Shown piece by piece: positions 53,176-62,662 of a stretch of 64,000 nucleotides of DNA. Under the pieces are notes generated by a model, which saw only the letters and a program-made list of their open reading frames with translations, ran no database searches and was not told the origin of the DNA. The first letter of the stretch is position 1, and the number at the start of each line of letters is the position of its first letter. This DNA is from CAIWHR01 sp963823215 (lineage in GTDB: Bacteria > Pseudomonadota > Gammaproteobacteria > Burkholderiales > Casimicrobiaceae), in NCBI GenBank assembly GCA_963823215.1, contig CAWGKT010000012.1:496001-560000 (forward strand). The letters run 5' to 3'. Both the position numbers and the translations under genes were made by a program.

Positions 53176-53919
53176 ATGAAGCGACGAATTCTCGATCTGG
53201 GCCGGCGCGTCCTGCTCCTGCTGGTGGTTGGCGCGCCGTTGACGGGACAGACGCAGGACGACTTCGACGCGCAACGCCGGCAGATGGTCGAAGAGATCGC
53301 CGCGCTGGCGCGCGAGACCGCCGTCGAAACGGGCAAGCCGATCCTCGACGCGCGGGTGATCGCGGTCCTCGGCAAGGTGCCCCGCCACCGGTTCGTCCCC
53401 GCCGACCAGCAGCACGCGGCGTACCGGAACCGGCCGCTGCCCATCGGCTACGGTCAGACCATATCGCAGCCCTACATCGTGGCGCTGATGACGGATCTCC
53501 TGGACGTGCGGCCCGAGCACGCCGTGCTGGAGATCGGCACGGGCTCCGGCTATCAGGCGGCGATCCTCGCAGAGCTCGCCCGGACCGTCTGCACGATCGA
53601 GATCGTCGAGCCCCTCGCGCGCGAGGCCGAGACGCGTCTGCGCGAGCTCGGTTACGCGCGAACGCGCACCCGGATCGGCGACGGCTACTACGGGTGGGAG
53701 GACTGCGGGCCGTTCGACTCGATCATCGTCACAGCCGCCGCGAGCCAAATCCCGCCGCCGCTGATCAGGCAGCTGAAGCCGGGGGGGCGGATGGTGATCC
53801 CCATCGGCCCGCCATTCCTCGCGCAGCACCTGATGCTGGTGGAAAAGAACCGGGACGGCGGCATCGTCACCCGGCAGGTGCTGCCGGTCCGGTTCGTGCC
53901 GTTGACGGGAAAACGCTGA
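53176..53919 (+). CDS. pcm: Protein-L-isoaspartate O-methyltransferase, predicted exported
   Basis: 247-residue SAM-dependent repair methyltransferase. Motifs: RHRFVPADQQHAAYRNRPLPIGYGQTISQPYIVALM (PCMT pre- and active-site region with the catalytic Ser), VLEIGTGSGYQAAILAELA (SAM motif I) and PFDSIIVTAAASQIPPPLIRQLKPGGRMVIPIG. An N-terminal hydrophobic stretch RRVLLLLVVGAPLTGQTQ after KRR looks like a signal peptide, so it may repair periplasmic proteins, which is uncommon but known in proteobacteria. ATG 53176 is the first in frame close to the signal; the frame runs further up without sense. Directly precedes the membrane spermidine-synthase-like gene (11 bases). Confidence 0.9.
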   Translation: MKRRILDLGRRVLLLLVVGAPLTGQTQDDFDAQRRQMVEEIAALARETAVETGKPILDARVIAVLGKVPRHRFVPADQQHAAYRNRPLPIGYGQTISQPYIVALMTDLLDVRPEHAVLEIGTGSGYQAAILAELARTVCTIEIVEPLAREAETRLRELGYARTRTRIGDGYYGWEDCGPFDSIIVTAAASQIPPPLIRQLKPGGRMVIPIGPPFLAQHLMLVEKNRDGGIVTRQVLPVRFVPLTGKR

Positions 53920-53930
53920 ACGCGCCGACG

Positions 53931-56402
53931 ATGTCGACTGCGCGTCCAGCGACGGACTCGGAGCTCGCGTCCGGCGGCCGTCCGGGTGCCGCGCCGCCGC
54001 TTTTCGCCCTCATGCTGCTGTCGTCGGCCGCGATGGGCTACGAGGTGCTGCTCACGCGGCTGTTCTCCATCATCCAGTGGCACCACTTCGCCTACATGAT
54101 GATCAGCGTCGCGCTGCTGGGTTACGGCGCGGCCGGCACCTTTGTCGCGGTGGCGCAACGGGCGCTGCTGCCGCGTTTCGATGCGGTATTTGCTGGCGGC
54201 GCGGCGCTGTTCGGCATTGCCGCGGTCGCTGGCTTCGCGCTCGCCCAGCGGGTCGCCTTCAACCCGCTGGAAATCCTGTGGGATCCGCAGCAGCCGCTGC
54301 GCCTCGTCGCCGTCTACGGGTTGCTCTTCGTGCCGTTCTTCTGCGCAGCGAGCAGCGCCTGCCTGGCGTTCACCCGGTTCGCCGGGCAGCCGCACCGGAT
54401 CTACAGCTTCGACATCCTCGGTGCGGGAGCGGGGAGCGTCGGGATGCTGGCCGCTCTCTATGTGTTCCCGCCGACCGATGCGCTGAAACTGGTCGGCGCG
54501 CTCGGGATCGCGGCGGGGGCGCTGGCGCTCTTCCGCGGCGTGCCCCGGAAGCGATCGCTCGCCGGCGCGCTGCTGGCCGCCGCGATCGCGGCCCCGTTCG
54601 TCATTCCGGCCGACTGGATCCGCCTGCGTCCGTCCGAGTACAAGGAGCTCTCGCAGACGCTGCGCATCGACGGCACGCGGATCGTCGCCGAAGAGTCGTC
54701 GCCGCTGGGGCTGGTCACGGTCGTGGAAAGCGCGAAGGTCCCCGTCCGGCACGCGCCGGGCATGAGCCTCGCCGCGACGATGGAACCCCCGCCGCAGCTC
54801 GCAGTGTTCACCGACGGCGACAGCCTCTCCGCGCTGACGCGCTTCGATGGCCGGCGCGAGCCGCTCGCCTACCTCGACCAGCTCACGTCGGCCCTGCCAT
54901 ACCACCTGCTCCCGCGGCCACGGGTGCTGGTGCTCGGCGCCGGGGCCGGAGCCGATGTGCTGCAGGCGATCTACCACGGGGCACGCAGCATCGACGCCGT
55001 CGAGCTCAATGCGCAGGTCGTCGATCTCGTGGAGCGGCGGTTCGCGGACTTTTCCGGCGCACTCTACAGCGCGCCCGGCGTGCGCATCCATGTCGGCGAA
55101 GCGCGCGGCTTCGTTACCGCGCACCCCGACCGCTTCGATGTGATCCAGGTCGCGCTGCTGGACGCGTTCGGTGCGTCGGCGGCGGGGCTCTACGCGCTCT
55201 CGGAAAGCTACCTGTATACGGTCGATGCCTTGGGCGAATATCTGCAGCATCTCGAGCCGGGCGGCCTGCTGGCGATCACGCGCTGGGTCGATCTGCCTCC
55301 GCGTGACATCCTCAAGCTCTTCGCCACCGCCGTCGTCGCGCTCGAGCGCAACGGCGGTGAGCCGGCGCAGCAGCTGGCGCTGATCCGCGGCTGGAAGACC
55401 GCGACACTGCTCGTGAAGAACGGCCCGCTGAGCGCGGCGGACGTCGCGACGTTGCGGGAGTTCTGTCGCGCGCGCTCGTTCGATGTCGCGTATTTCCCCG
55501 GCATCGAGGCGGCCGAGACAAACCGGTACAACGTGCTCGACCAGCCGGACTTCTACGAAGGCGCGGCGGCGCTCCTGGGCCGCGACCGCGAAGTGTTCAG
55601 CGAGCGCTACAAGTTCAGCATTACTCCCGCGACCGACGACAGGCCGTACTTCTTTCACCATTTCAAGTGGCGCACGCTGCCCGAGCTGCTGGCGATGAAG
55701 GAGCGTGGCGGGCTGCCGTTGCTCGAATGGGGCTATCCGGTGCTGATCGCCACGCTGGCCCAGGCCTTCGCGGCAAGCGTGCTGCTGATCCTGCTCCCGC
55801 TCGGAGTCGTCGCGCGGCGAACAAAAGAAGGCGCGGCGCCGGCGATCTCCGCCCGGCGCGTGGCCGCCTATTTTCTGGCGATCGGCTTCGCGTTCATGTT
55901 CGTCGAGATCGCGTTCATCCAGAAATTCCTGTTGCTCCTGAGTCACCCGCTGTACGCGGTCGCGGTGGTGCTCTGCTCGTTCCTGGTGTTCGCGGGGCTG
56001 GGCAGCCGCTATTCGGGCAGCCTGCGCATCAGCATCCGGATTTCGCCCCGGAGGTGGCTGCTCGGCGCGGTCGCCGCCATCGGCGCCTTCAGCCTGCTCT
56101 ATCTGGTGCTGCTGCCGCCGCTCTTCCGGCAGGCGATGCCGCTGCCCGACGCGCTCAAGATCCTGCTCTCGATCGCGCTCATCGCGCCGCTCGCCTTCGC
56201 GATGGGGATGCCGTTCCCGCTCGGCCTCGCGCGCACCGCCGAGGGCGCACCGTCCCTCGTGCCCTGGGCCTGGGGTGTGAACGGCTGCGCGTCGGTCGTC
56301 GCGGCGATCCTGGCGACGATGCTGGCGATCCACCTCGGCTTCGGGGTGGTGGTCCTCCTCGCGGTGCTGCTGTACGTGGCGGCCGCCGCCACGTTTCCGT
56401 GA
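53931..56402 (+). CDS. Spermidine synthase-like domain embedded in a polytopic membrane protein
   Basis: 823-residue protein. The N-terminal ~230 residues are membrane helices (FALMLLSSAAMGYEVLLTRLFSII onward). A soluble Rossmann methyltransferase-like domain (~290-570) follows with PRVLVLGAGAGADVLQAIYHGARSIDAVELN, the SAM/dcSAM-binding loop of spermidine synthases, and FDVIQVALLDAFGASAAGLYALSESYLYTVDAL. A C-terminal membrane half contains LLEWGYPVLIATLAQAFAASVLLI, AYFLAIGFAFMFVEIAFIQKF and MGMPFPLGLARTAEG. Similar large SpeE-like membrane proteins are widespread and uncharacterised. The Asp/Asp proton-acceptor pair of true spermidine synthase is not clearly present, so polyamine synthesis is doubtful. 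Probably cotranscribed with pcm. Confidence 0.87.
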   Translation: MSTARPATDSELASGGRPGAAPPLFALMLLSSAAMGYEVLLTRLFSIIQWHHFAYMMISVALLGYGAAGTFVAVAQRALLPRFDAVFAGGAALFGIAAVAGFALAQRVAFNPLEILWDPQQPLRLVAVYGLLFVPFFCAASSACLAFTRFAGQPHRIYSFDILGAGAGSVGMLAALYVFPPTDALKLVGALGIAAGALALFRGVPRKRSLAGALLAAAIAAPFVIPADWIRLRPSEYKELSQTLRIDGTRIVAEESSPLGLVTVVESAKVPVRHAPGMSLAATMEPPPQLAVFTDGDSLSALTRFDGRREPLAYLDQLTSALPYHLLPRPRVLVLGAGAGADVLQAIYHGARSIDAVELNAQVVDLVERRFADFSGALYSAPGVRIHVGEARGFVTAHPDRFDVIQVALLDAFGASAAGLYALSESYLYTVDALGEYLQHLEPGGLLAITRWVDLPPRDILKLFATAVVALERNGGEPAQQLALIRGWKTATLLVKNGPLSAADVATLREFCRARSFDVAYFPGIEAAETNRYNVLDQPDFYEGAAALLGRDREVFSERYKFSITPATDDRPYFFHHFKWRTLPELLAMKERGGLPLLEWGYPVLIATLAQAFAASVLLILLPLGVVARRTKEGAAPAISARRVAAYFLAIGFAFMFVEIAFIQKFLLLLSHPLYAVAVVLCSFLVFAGLGSRYSGSLRISIRISPRRWLLGAVAAIGAFSLLYLVLLPPLFRQAMPLPDALKILLSIALIAPLAFAMGMPFPLGLARTAEGAPSLVPWAWGVNGCASVVAAILATMLAIHLGFGVVVLLAVLLYVAAAATFP

Positions 56403-56403
56403 G

Positions 56404-57459
56404 TCAGCGCGGCAGCACGATCGCGGCGTCGGGATCGAATGCCACGCCGACCCGCGCGTCGCGCGGCCGCGGTTGCCGCGCCTGTTCGTCGAACACCAGC
56501 AGCTCGCCCCAGGGCGTTTCCACCATGTATTCGATCCGGCTGCCGAGGTAGGCGCCGCGCTTGCAGACCCCTGGCACGTTGCCCGGTCCCGGCTCGGCGA
56601 GGCGCAACCGGTTCGGCCGTACCGCGAGCGTGGCCGGCCCCGGCGCGATGCCGTCCGCGCGCACGGGCATCGCGGCGCCGCCCGCAGTGAACGTCGGGCC
56701 GTCCGCGCCCGCCCTGAGATCGCCGTCGACGAGGTTGGCATCGCCGATGAAGTCGGCCAGGAACCGGCTCGCAGGCGTTTCGTAGAGCTCGTGCGGCGTG
56801 CCTTGCTGCGCGATGCGTCCGCTGTCCATCACGATGATGTGGTCGGAGACGGCGAGCGCCTCTTCCTGATCGTGGGTCACGTAGATCACCGTGAGCGAGA
56901 GCGACTGCTGCAGGTCGCGGATCTCCTGCCGCACGCGCCGGCGCAGCTTCGCGTCGAGGTTCGACAGCGGCTCGTCGAACAGCAGCACGGCCGGCTCGAG
57001 CACGAGCGAGCGCGCCACCGCGACGCGCTGCTGCTGCCCCCCGGAAAGCTCCGACGGCAGGCGATTCTCGAGCCCGGAGAGTCCCAACATGTCGAGCTTG
57101 GCGCGCGCGAGCTCGCGCGCCTTCGCCTTGTCGGTGGAGGTCGACAGCGGGCCGTAGCAGACGTTCTGCAGCACCGTCATGTGCGGAAACAGCGCGTATG
57201 ACTGGAACACCATGCTGACGTCGCGCTCGTTCGCCGCGCGCAGCGTGACGTCGGTGCCGCCGATCGCGATGCGCCCGCTCGTCACCGGCTCGAGGCCCGC
57301 GACCATCCGCAGTGTGGTCGTCTTGCCGCAGCCGGAGGGGCCCAGCAGCGTGACGAGCTCGCCCGGCGACACCGTGAACGATACCTCGTCGACCACGGTC
57401 AAGTTGCCGTAGCGCTTCGACACCCGCTCGAAGACGACCCCGCCCGTTTTCCTGTCCAT
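56404..57459 (-). CDS. Fbp/Afu-type ABC transporter ATP-binding protein
   Basis: 351-residue ATPase of the FbpC/PotA group. ABC domain: Walker A LLGPSGCGKTTTLRMVAGLE, Q-loop FQSYALFPHMTVLQNV, signature LSGGQQQRVAVARSL and Walker B AVLLFDEPLSNLDAKLRRRVR, then THDQEEALAVSDHI. From residue ~240 a TOBE domain follows (LAVRPNRLRLAEPGPGNVPGVCKRGAYLGSRIEYMVETPWGELLVF). Complete. It is the last gene of the importer unit, one base downstream of the permease stop. Confidence 0.94.
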   Translation of the reverse strand: MDRKTGGVVFERVSKRYGNLTVVDEVSFTVSPGELVTLLGPSGCGKTTTLRMVAGLEPVTSGRIAIGGTDVTLRAANERDVSMVFQSYALFPHMTVLQNVCYGPLSTSTDKAKARELARAKLDMLGLSGLENRLPSELSGGQQQRVAVARSLVLEPAVLLFDEPLSNLDAKLRRRVRQEIRDLQQSLSLTVIYVTHDQEEALAVSDHIIVMDSGRIAQQGTPHELYETPASRFLADFIGDANLVDGDLRAGADGPTFTAGGAAMPVRADGIAPGPATLAVRPNRLRLAEPGPGNVPGVCKRGAYLGSRIEYMVETPWGELLVFDEQARQPRPRDARVGVAFDPDAAIVLPR

Positions 57460-57460
57460 G

Positions 57461-59587
57461 TCAGTTCCCGGTTGCCATCACGTTGGCCTCGCGGCGACCC
57501 AATCGCGCTTCGCCGATGGTCTTCTGCACAAGCAGCAGCACCGCCAGCATGAAGAAGATGAGAACCGTCGAATAGGCGATCGCGAGCGGGTATTCGCCCG
57601 CCTCCACTCGGCCGATGATGTAGACGGTGGCGAGGTTGTACTTCGCCGTCGCGAGGAAGATTATCGCGCTCACGGCCGTCATCGCGTGCGTGAAGCTGAA
57701 GACGAGCGTGGCGAGGATCGCCGGCCGCAGCAGCGGCACGATGACTTCCCGCAGCGTGCGCGACGTCGACGCCCGCAACGTGGCGGAGGCCTCGTCCAGC
57801 GTCTTGTCGATCTGCGCCAGCGCCGCGACGCCCGCGCGCACGCCTACCGGCATGTTGCGGAAGACGAAGCAGAGCACGAGGATCAGCATGCCGCCGGTGA
57901 GCTCGAGCGGCGGCACGTTGAACGCGACGATGTACGACACGCCGATCACGGTGCCGGGAATCGCGAAACTGACCATCGTCAGGAACTCGAAGGAGCGCCG
58001 GCCGACGAACCGATGGCGCGTGATCACGTAGGCGGCCAGCAGGCCGATCACCGCGGTGAGCGGCGCGGCCACCGCGGCGACCTCGATGGTCGTGAAGAAG
58101 CTGTCCCATGCCGATCCGGTAAAGAGCGGACCGCGAGCGCCCCAATCGAACCCGAAGCCGGCCGTGAAATGCGTCAGCGAAACCGTCATGTCGCCGCGGC
58201 CGATGTCCTTGACGAAGCCGCCGATCAGGATCACCGCGTAGCAGACGACCGTGAACAGGATCCAGCCGGCGGCGATGCCGAAGCACGAGTACCACAGCCC
58301 GCGCGGCAGCTGTGCCGGAATGCCGCCGTCACCTTTGCCGCTGACCGTCACGTACGAGAGTTTGCCCAGCCAGCGCTGCTGCAGCCAGAACGCGACGATC
58401 GTGAAGCCGAGCAGCACGGAGGCCAGCACGGCGGCGCGGCCGGGATCGTGCTGCGCTCCGGCAATGGCGAAGAAGATCTTGGTCGACAGCACCTCGAAAT
58501 TGCCGGCGAGCACGATCGGGTTCCCGAAGTCGGCAAGGCTCTCGACGAATCCCAGCAGGAACGCATTGGCGAGCGCCGGGCGCAGCAGCGGCCAGGTCAC
58601 CGTCCGGAAAACGCGGCCGCGCGATGCGCGCAACGTCTGCGCGGCTTCCTCGAGCGCCGGGCTCACGGCGGCCAGCGCGCCGTGGAGGATCATGAACGCG
58701 ATCGGCGAGAACGACAGCAGCTGCGCCAGCGTCACGCCAGGCAATCCGTAGATCCAGCGCGAGCGGGGGATGCCAAACGCGGTGTCGAGCCATCCTGTGA
58801 CGAGGCCGGTCCGGCCGAACAGGACGACCAGCGCCAGCGCGATCACGAATGGCGGCGTGATGATCGGCAGGATCGACATCACCTTCAGCAGACCGGCGAA
58901 TCGCTGCCCGCCGCGCTGCACCACCAGCGCGAGCACCAGACCGAGGAGCGTCGACAGCACGCCGACGATGGTCGCCAGCAGCGCCGAGTTCACCGCGACC
59001 CCGCAGCGGGTACCGCCGCGCAGGCAATCGAGCGACCAGATGTCGGCCGTCAGGAGCCTCTGCGCGGCGAGCGCGGGCGCGAAATTTCCCTTCGCGTCCA
59101 GGACCGCGGACAGCAGCGATTTGCCGACCGGGAAGAAGATGAACAGCAGCAACAGCGCGGCAATCACGACGACGATCGTCGCGACCGCGGGATCGCCCGC
59201 GAACACGCCCCGCCGCGCGATCGCCCGCGCGAGGCAGACCGTCAGCGCGCCCAGTGCCAGCGCGGCGCCGACGCCGAACGCGGCACCGCTATTGCCGGCG
59301 GCAAACCCGGACCCGATTCCCCACGCGATCGCCAATGCGGCCGCGCCCGCCGTGAGAGCGTCGCGGCCCCAGGCCGCGAACAGCAGCGTGGCCAGGGACG
59401 CGGCGAGCAACGGCCAGAACAGCGCCTCACCGGAAACGCCCCGCAACAGCGCCGACGGTCCGCTGATGCCCGACCACGGCACGACGGCGAGTGCCACGAG
59501 CGCAACGGCCGCGACGACCGCCGTCGCGCGATCGCGTGCCATCGGCACGAAGACGGCTCGCGCGAGCGCGGGCGCGGCGGCCGCCAC
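57461..59587 (-). CDS. Fbp/Afu-type ABC transporter permease, double-length
   Basis: ~708-residue inner-membrane protein with two permease units fused, each with an EAA loop: VSPALEEAAQTLRASRGRVFRTVTWPLLRPAL and LAQIDKTLDEASATLRASTSRTLREVIVPLLRPAI. Several additional N-terminal helices precede the first unit (AVVAAVALVALAVVPW...). This fused form is usual for FbpB/AfuB. The start is uncertain: GTG 59587 is 17 bases from repeat copy G, ATG 59542 is the alternative; upstream codons lie within the repeat. Works with the adjacent ATPase and the frameshifted binding protein. Confidence 0.9.
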   Translation of the reverse strand: MAAAAPALARAVFVPMARDRATAVVAAVALVALAVVPWSGISGPSALLRGVSGEALFWPLLAASLATLLFAAWGRDALTAGAAALAIAWGIGSGFAAGNSGAAFGVGAALALGALTVCLARAIARRGVFAGDPAVATIVVVIAALLLLFIFFPVGKSLLSAVLDAKGNFAPALAAQRLLTADIWSLDCLRGGTRCGVAVNSALLATIVGVLSTLLGLVLALVVQRGGQRFAGLLKVMSILPIITPPFVIALALVVLFGRTGLVTGWLDTAFGIPRSRWIYGLPGVTLAQLLSFSPIAFMILHGALAAVSPALEEAAQTLRASRGRVFRTVTWPLLRPALANAFLLGFVESLADFGNPIVLAGNFEVLSTKIFFAIAGAQHDPGRAAVLASVLLGFTIVAFWLQQRWLGKLSYVTVSGKGDGGIPAQLPRGLWYSCFGIAAGWILFTVVCYAVILIGGFVKDIGRGDMTVSLTHFTAGFGFDWGARGPLFTGSAWDSFFTTIEVAAVAAPLTAVIGLLAAYVITRHRFVGRRSFEFLTMVSFAIPGTVIGVSYIVAFNVPPLELTGGMLILVLCFVFRNMPVGVRAGVAALAQIDKTLDEASATLRASTSRTLREVIVPLLRPAILATLVFSFTHAMTAVSAIIFLATAKYNLATVYIIGRVEAGEYPLAIAYSTVLIFFMLAVLLLVQKTIGEARLGRREANVMATGN

Positions 59588-59604
59588 TGGCAGGCCCGTC
59601 GGGT

Positions 59605-59683
59605 CAGTGCCCGGACGGCCGCCCGAAGGGCGCTGCGCGCCCCCTCGGGGGGCAGCGAACACAGTGAGCGTGGGGGCCGTTCA
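59605..59683 (+). repeat. Intercistronic palindromic repeat (copy G)
   Basis: Outer stem CAGTGCCC (59605-59612) / GGGCGCTG (59628-59635) with one mismatch, GC stem CCCCCTCGGGGGG and tail GAGCGTGGGGGCCGTTCA, ending two bases before the binding-protein stop. It separates the binding-protein and permease cistrons. Confidence 0.87.
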
Positions 59684-59685
59684 TT

Positions 59686-60718
59686 CTATTTGGGCAACGT
59701 CGAGACTTCCTTGTCCCACTTGGTCAGCAGGCGCGAGCGCTCGGCGGACGAGCCGTACTTGACGAAGTCGTAGTTGATGAGCTTGATCTCGGAGAGCTTC
59801 GGCGCCTGCGGCGGCGCGCTCGCGTTCTTGTTCGACGGCACCTGGTAGGACACCTTCGCTTGCGCGCCGATGCTCTGCGCCTCCGGCGACAACGCCCAGT
59901 CGTACCATTTCTTGGCGTTGTCCATGTTCTTCGCGCCCTTGACGATGCTCATGCTGCCGATCTCGTAGCCGGTGCCTTCGCACGGCGACACGATCTTCAC
60001 CGGCGCCCCGCCGATCGCCTGGACCACCGCGTCGTGTTGGAACGTGATGCCGACGAGGCTCTCGCCCGTGGCCGCCGCCCGCGCCGGCGCCGCGCCGGAT
60101 TTCGTGTACTGGTTGACGTTCTTGTGCAGTGCCTTCAGATAATCGAACGCCTTGTCCTCGCCCATCAGCTGCACCAGCGTGGCCAGCATCGTGTACGAGG
60201 TGCCCGAGGAATTCGGGTTCGCCACCTGGATCTCGTCCTTGAAGGCAGGCTTGACGAGATCGGACCAGCATTTGGGCTCGGGGATGTTGCTTCTTCGTCA
60301 GCTGATCGGTGTTGTAGCTGTAGCCGAGCGCGCCGGCGTACACACCCACGGTCCGGTACTTCGACGCCTCCGCCTGGCGCACGGCCCAATCCTGCAGGTC
60401 CGCGAGCTTCGGCGACTTGTACTCCTGGGTCAGGCCCTCCTCGGCGGCCTGCAGGTGCGGGTCGCCGGTGCCGCCCCACCAGACGTCGCCGCGCGGGTTC
60501 GCCGCCTCGGCCTTGAGCTGCGCGTAGAACTCGCCCGAGCTCTTGCGCGTCATCAGGACCTTGATGCCGGTCGCCTTCTCGAACGCGGCGACCATCGGCC
60601 GGCACCACTCCTCCTGCACCGTGCAGTAAAGGACGAGCTCGCCCTGGGCCGCAGCCGTCAGGGGTACCGCGAACGTCAGCATCGCGACGATGCCGGACAG
60701 CCATTGGCGTGGATTCAT
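59686..60718 (-). pseudogene. Fbp/Afu-type ABC transporter periplasmic binding protein, one apparent frameshift
   Basis: Family 1-like solute-binding protein. N-terminal half (ATG 60718): signal peptide WLSGIVAMLTFAVPLTAAAQ, then GELVLYCTVQEEWCRPMVAAFEKATGIKV, NPRGDVWWGGTGDPHLQAAEEGL and GYSYNTDQLTKK. An extra base near 60289 then breaks the frame. The rest resumes as NIPEPKCWSDLVKPAFKDEI and continues through ANPNSSGTSYTMLATLVQLMGEDKAFDYLKAL to NYDFVKYGSSAERSRLLTKWDKEV. With the base removed the product (~344 residues) is normal. The WWGGTGDPHLQAAEEG segment recalls AfuA hexose-phosphate binders more than iron-binding FbpA, which would fit the adjacent phosphatase gene. Confidence 0.82.
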
Positions 60719-60733
60719 TTGGGTCTCCTCCAT

Positions 60734-61499
60734 TCAGCTTGTTATGGGAATGCCGATCAAGTCGGCTAGCTTAACGCAAAGCGCGGCGTTGGTCGCAATC
60801 AGCGGGTTGCCGGCCATGAGCCCCTTGCCGGCGAAGAAGTCGTTGGTGTGACCCCCCGCCTCGGTGACGAGGAGTATGCCGGCCGCGCAATCCCAGGCGT
60901 TGATGTGCAGCTCGGCATAGGCCTCGCTGCGCCCGGCGGCGACGTCGGCGAGGCCGAGCGCGCCGGAGCCCACGCGCCGGATCGCGCACCCGGCATCCAT
61001 CACCCGCGCCACCAGCGCGAGGTAATCGGCCGTGCTGCGGCGCGTGGACCAGCCGCACTCGACCGTGGCCGCACCGAGGTCGGTGCACGGGCTGACCGCG
61101 AGGCGCCTGCCGTCGAGCCAGGCGCCCCCGCCGCGCGCCGCGGAGTAGAGCCAGTCGTGGCTGGGGTCGTGCAGCGCCGCGACCGTCGGCACACCCTGCT
61201 CGAGGTAGCCGATCGACACGCAGTAGTGCGGGAATGCCGCGCGCGTAGTTCGCGGTGCCGTCGATGGGGTCGATCAGCCAGACGCGGTCACCGCCGCGGC
61301 CACCCTCCTCCTCGCCGATGATCGCGTCGTCGGGATAGCTCGCAACGATCGCCTTGCGGATGAAGCGCTCGACTTCGCCGTCCATCGCGGTGAGGACATC
61401 GTGCCGGCCCTTCATCGAGGTCGCCGACGTGCCAAAGGCGGAATGCGCGAGCCGGCCGGCATCCCGCGCCAGCTTGCGGCTGAATTCGAGTCTGTCCAT
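60734..61499 (-). pseudogene. Inositol monophosphatase family protein, one apparent frameshift
   Basis: Mg-dependent sugar-phosphate phosphatase of the IMPase fold. From ATG 61499: FIRKAIVASYPDDAIIGEEEGG (metal Glu) and VWLIDPIDGTANYARG (DPIDGT metal motif). The frame is then lost near 61229, where one extra base seems inserted. The other frame continues HYCVSIGYLEQGVPTVAALHDPSHDWLYSAARGGGAWLDG, then ECGWSTRR and NAWDCAAGILLVTEAGGHTNDFF with the last metal Asp. Corrected length (~254) is normal. It heads the transporter unit (binding protein starts 15 bases after its stop), suggesting that the importer's substrate is a phosphorylated sugar or inositol. Confidence 0.82.
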
Positions 61500-61689
61500 G
61501 GGCGGGCAGGTTAGCATCTTTCCGTCGCGGCCCCGTCGACCGGCCCGGATCCCGACCAGGGGCAGGGACAGGCCGCCGGCAACGCTCTGCGGCAATTTGC
61601 CACAATCCCCACTCTTTTGGCATCGGCATACACTTGCATTGACCGGCCGCCCCGCCGGGGGGGTCGCGAGCGGAGAGGGGTTGGTTACG

Positions 61690-62460
61690 ATGTCCACCGG
61701 GTCGCGCACGGTCCCCCGCCACACGCCGGGCGTCGCATCGAACGTCGTCCCGATCGGCGAATCCCGCGCGCACTGCGCGTATTGCGGCATGCGCGAGCTG
61801 TGCCTGCCCGCCGGGCTGGCCGCGATCGAAATCGAGGATCTGCACGGGATTCTCGGCAAGCGCGTCAAGGTGCATCGGGGAGAGGCGCTGTACCGCGCCG
61901 GCGCGCCGTGCACCGCGCTTTACGCCGTGCGCATCGGCTCCCTCAAATCCGTCACGCTCTCCGACGATGGCCGTGAACAGGTCACGGGCTATCACATGCC
62001 TGGGGATCTCCTCGGACTCGACGCCTTGGGCATGGAGCGGCACGTGTCCGCGGCGAGCGCGCTTGAAGATTCCGAGTGCTGCGTCATTCCGATCGATCAC
62101 CTTGAGACCATGGAGCGCCTGCTGCCGGCGCTGCAGCATAGCCTGCATCGGATCCTCGGCCACGAGATCAGCATCGACCACGGCATGCTGTTGCTGCTCG
62201 GGAGCATGCATGCGGAAGAACGGCTCGCGGCGTTCCTCGTCAGCGTTTCCGCCCGCTACAAGGCGCGGGGTTACTCGGCGACGGAGTTCGTGCTGCGGAT
62301 GACCCGCGAAGAAATCGGCAGCTATCTCGGCCTCAAGCTGGAAACGGTAAGCCGCCTGCTGTCAAAGTTCCACGAGGCGGGCCTCGTGCAGGTGCAGGGG
62401 CGCCGGATCAAGATCATCGACATGCCGCGGTTGCGGCTGCTCGCCAGCCGGCGGGCGTAG
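61690..62460 (+). CDS. fnr: Fnr-type oxygen-responsive transcriptional regulator
   Basis: 256-residue CRP/FNR regulator with an oxygen-labile 4Fe-4S cluster. The N-terminal cluster ligands are CAYCGMRELCLPAG (C-x2-C-x5-C) and a fourth Cys lies in SALEDSECCVIPI, as in E. coli Fnr. The sensor barrel includes YRAGAPCTALYAVRIGSLKSV and HMPGDLLGLDALG. The HTH is TREEIGSYLGLKLETVSRLLSKF, whose E-x-x-S-R recognition residues specify the TTGAT/TTGAC-type half-site. ATG 61690 with GGAGAGGGG upstream. An FNR-type site lies in front of the next operon, so it probably activates it without oxygen. Confidence 0.94.
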   Translation: MSTGSRTVPRHTPGVASNVVPIGESRAHCAYCGMRELCLPAGLAAIEIEDLHGILGKRVKVHRGEALYRAGAPCTALYAVRIGSLKSVTLSDDGREQVTGYHMPGDLLGLDALGMERHVSAASALEDSECCVIPIDHLETMERLLPALQHSLHRILGHEISIDHGMLLLLGSMHAEERLAAFLVSVSARYKARGYSATEFVLRMTREEIGSYLGLKLETVSRLLSKFHEAGLVQVQGRRIKIIDMPRLRLLASRRA

Positions 62461-62541
62461 TCCTACCCTTTGCGTCCCTCTTGCGGCGCAGCAGCGCGAT
62501 GCGCGAGCGCGGCGAGCTCCGTTGCGCACCGCGCGCGCCGT

Positions 62542-62585
62542 TTGACCTACGTCAACGGCCGTCGCAACCACCGGTGCACTATAAG
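62542..62585 (+). promoter_or_regulatory. FNR-type site and class II-like promoter before the 2-oxoacid oxidoreductase genes
   Basis: TTGACCTACGTCAA (62542-62555) is a perfect palindrome on the TTGA-N6-TCAA plan of FNR-family sites. TATAAG (62580-62585) lies so that a start near 62592 would place the site centre at about -43, close to the -41.5 expected for a class II activated promoter. The fnr gene ends 81 bases upstream and the operon's first start codon is at 62663. Confidence 0.65.
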
Positions 62586-62662
62586 TGCCGTGGCCCAAGG
62601 CGAAGCTCGACGCGCTGCCGCATGGACTCGATTCCGGCGACCGATACGGCAGCGACTGAGAC

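Noticed and set aside
53688..56741. 1017-codon minus-strand open frame opposite the SpeE-like gene
   Set aside because: Gln/Arg/Asp-rich with no motif; the plus strand encodes well-formed membrane helices and a SAM-binding loop.
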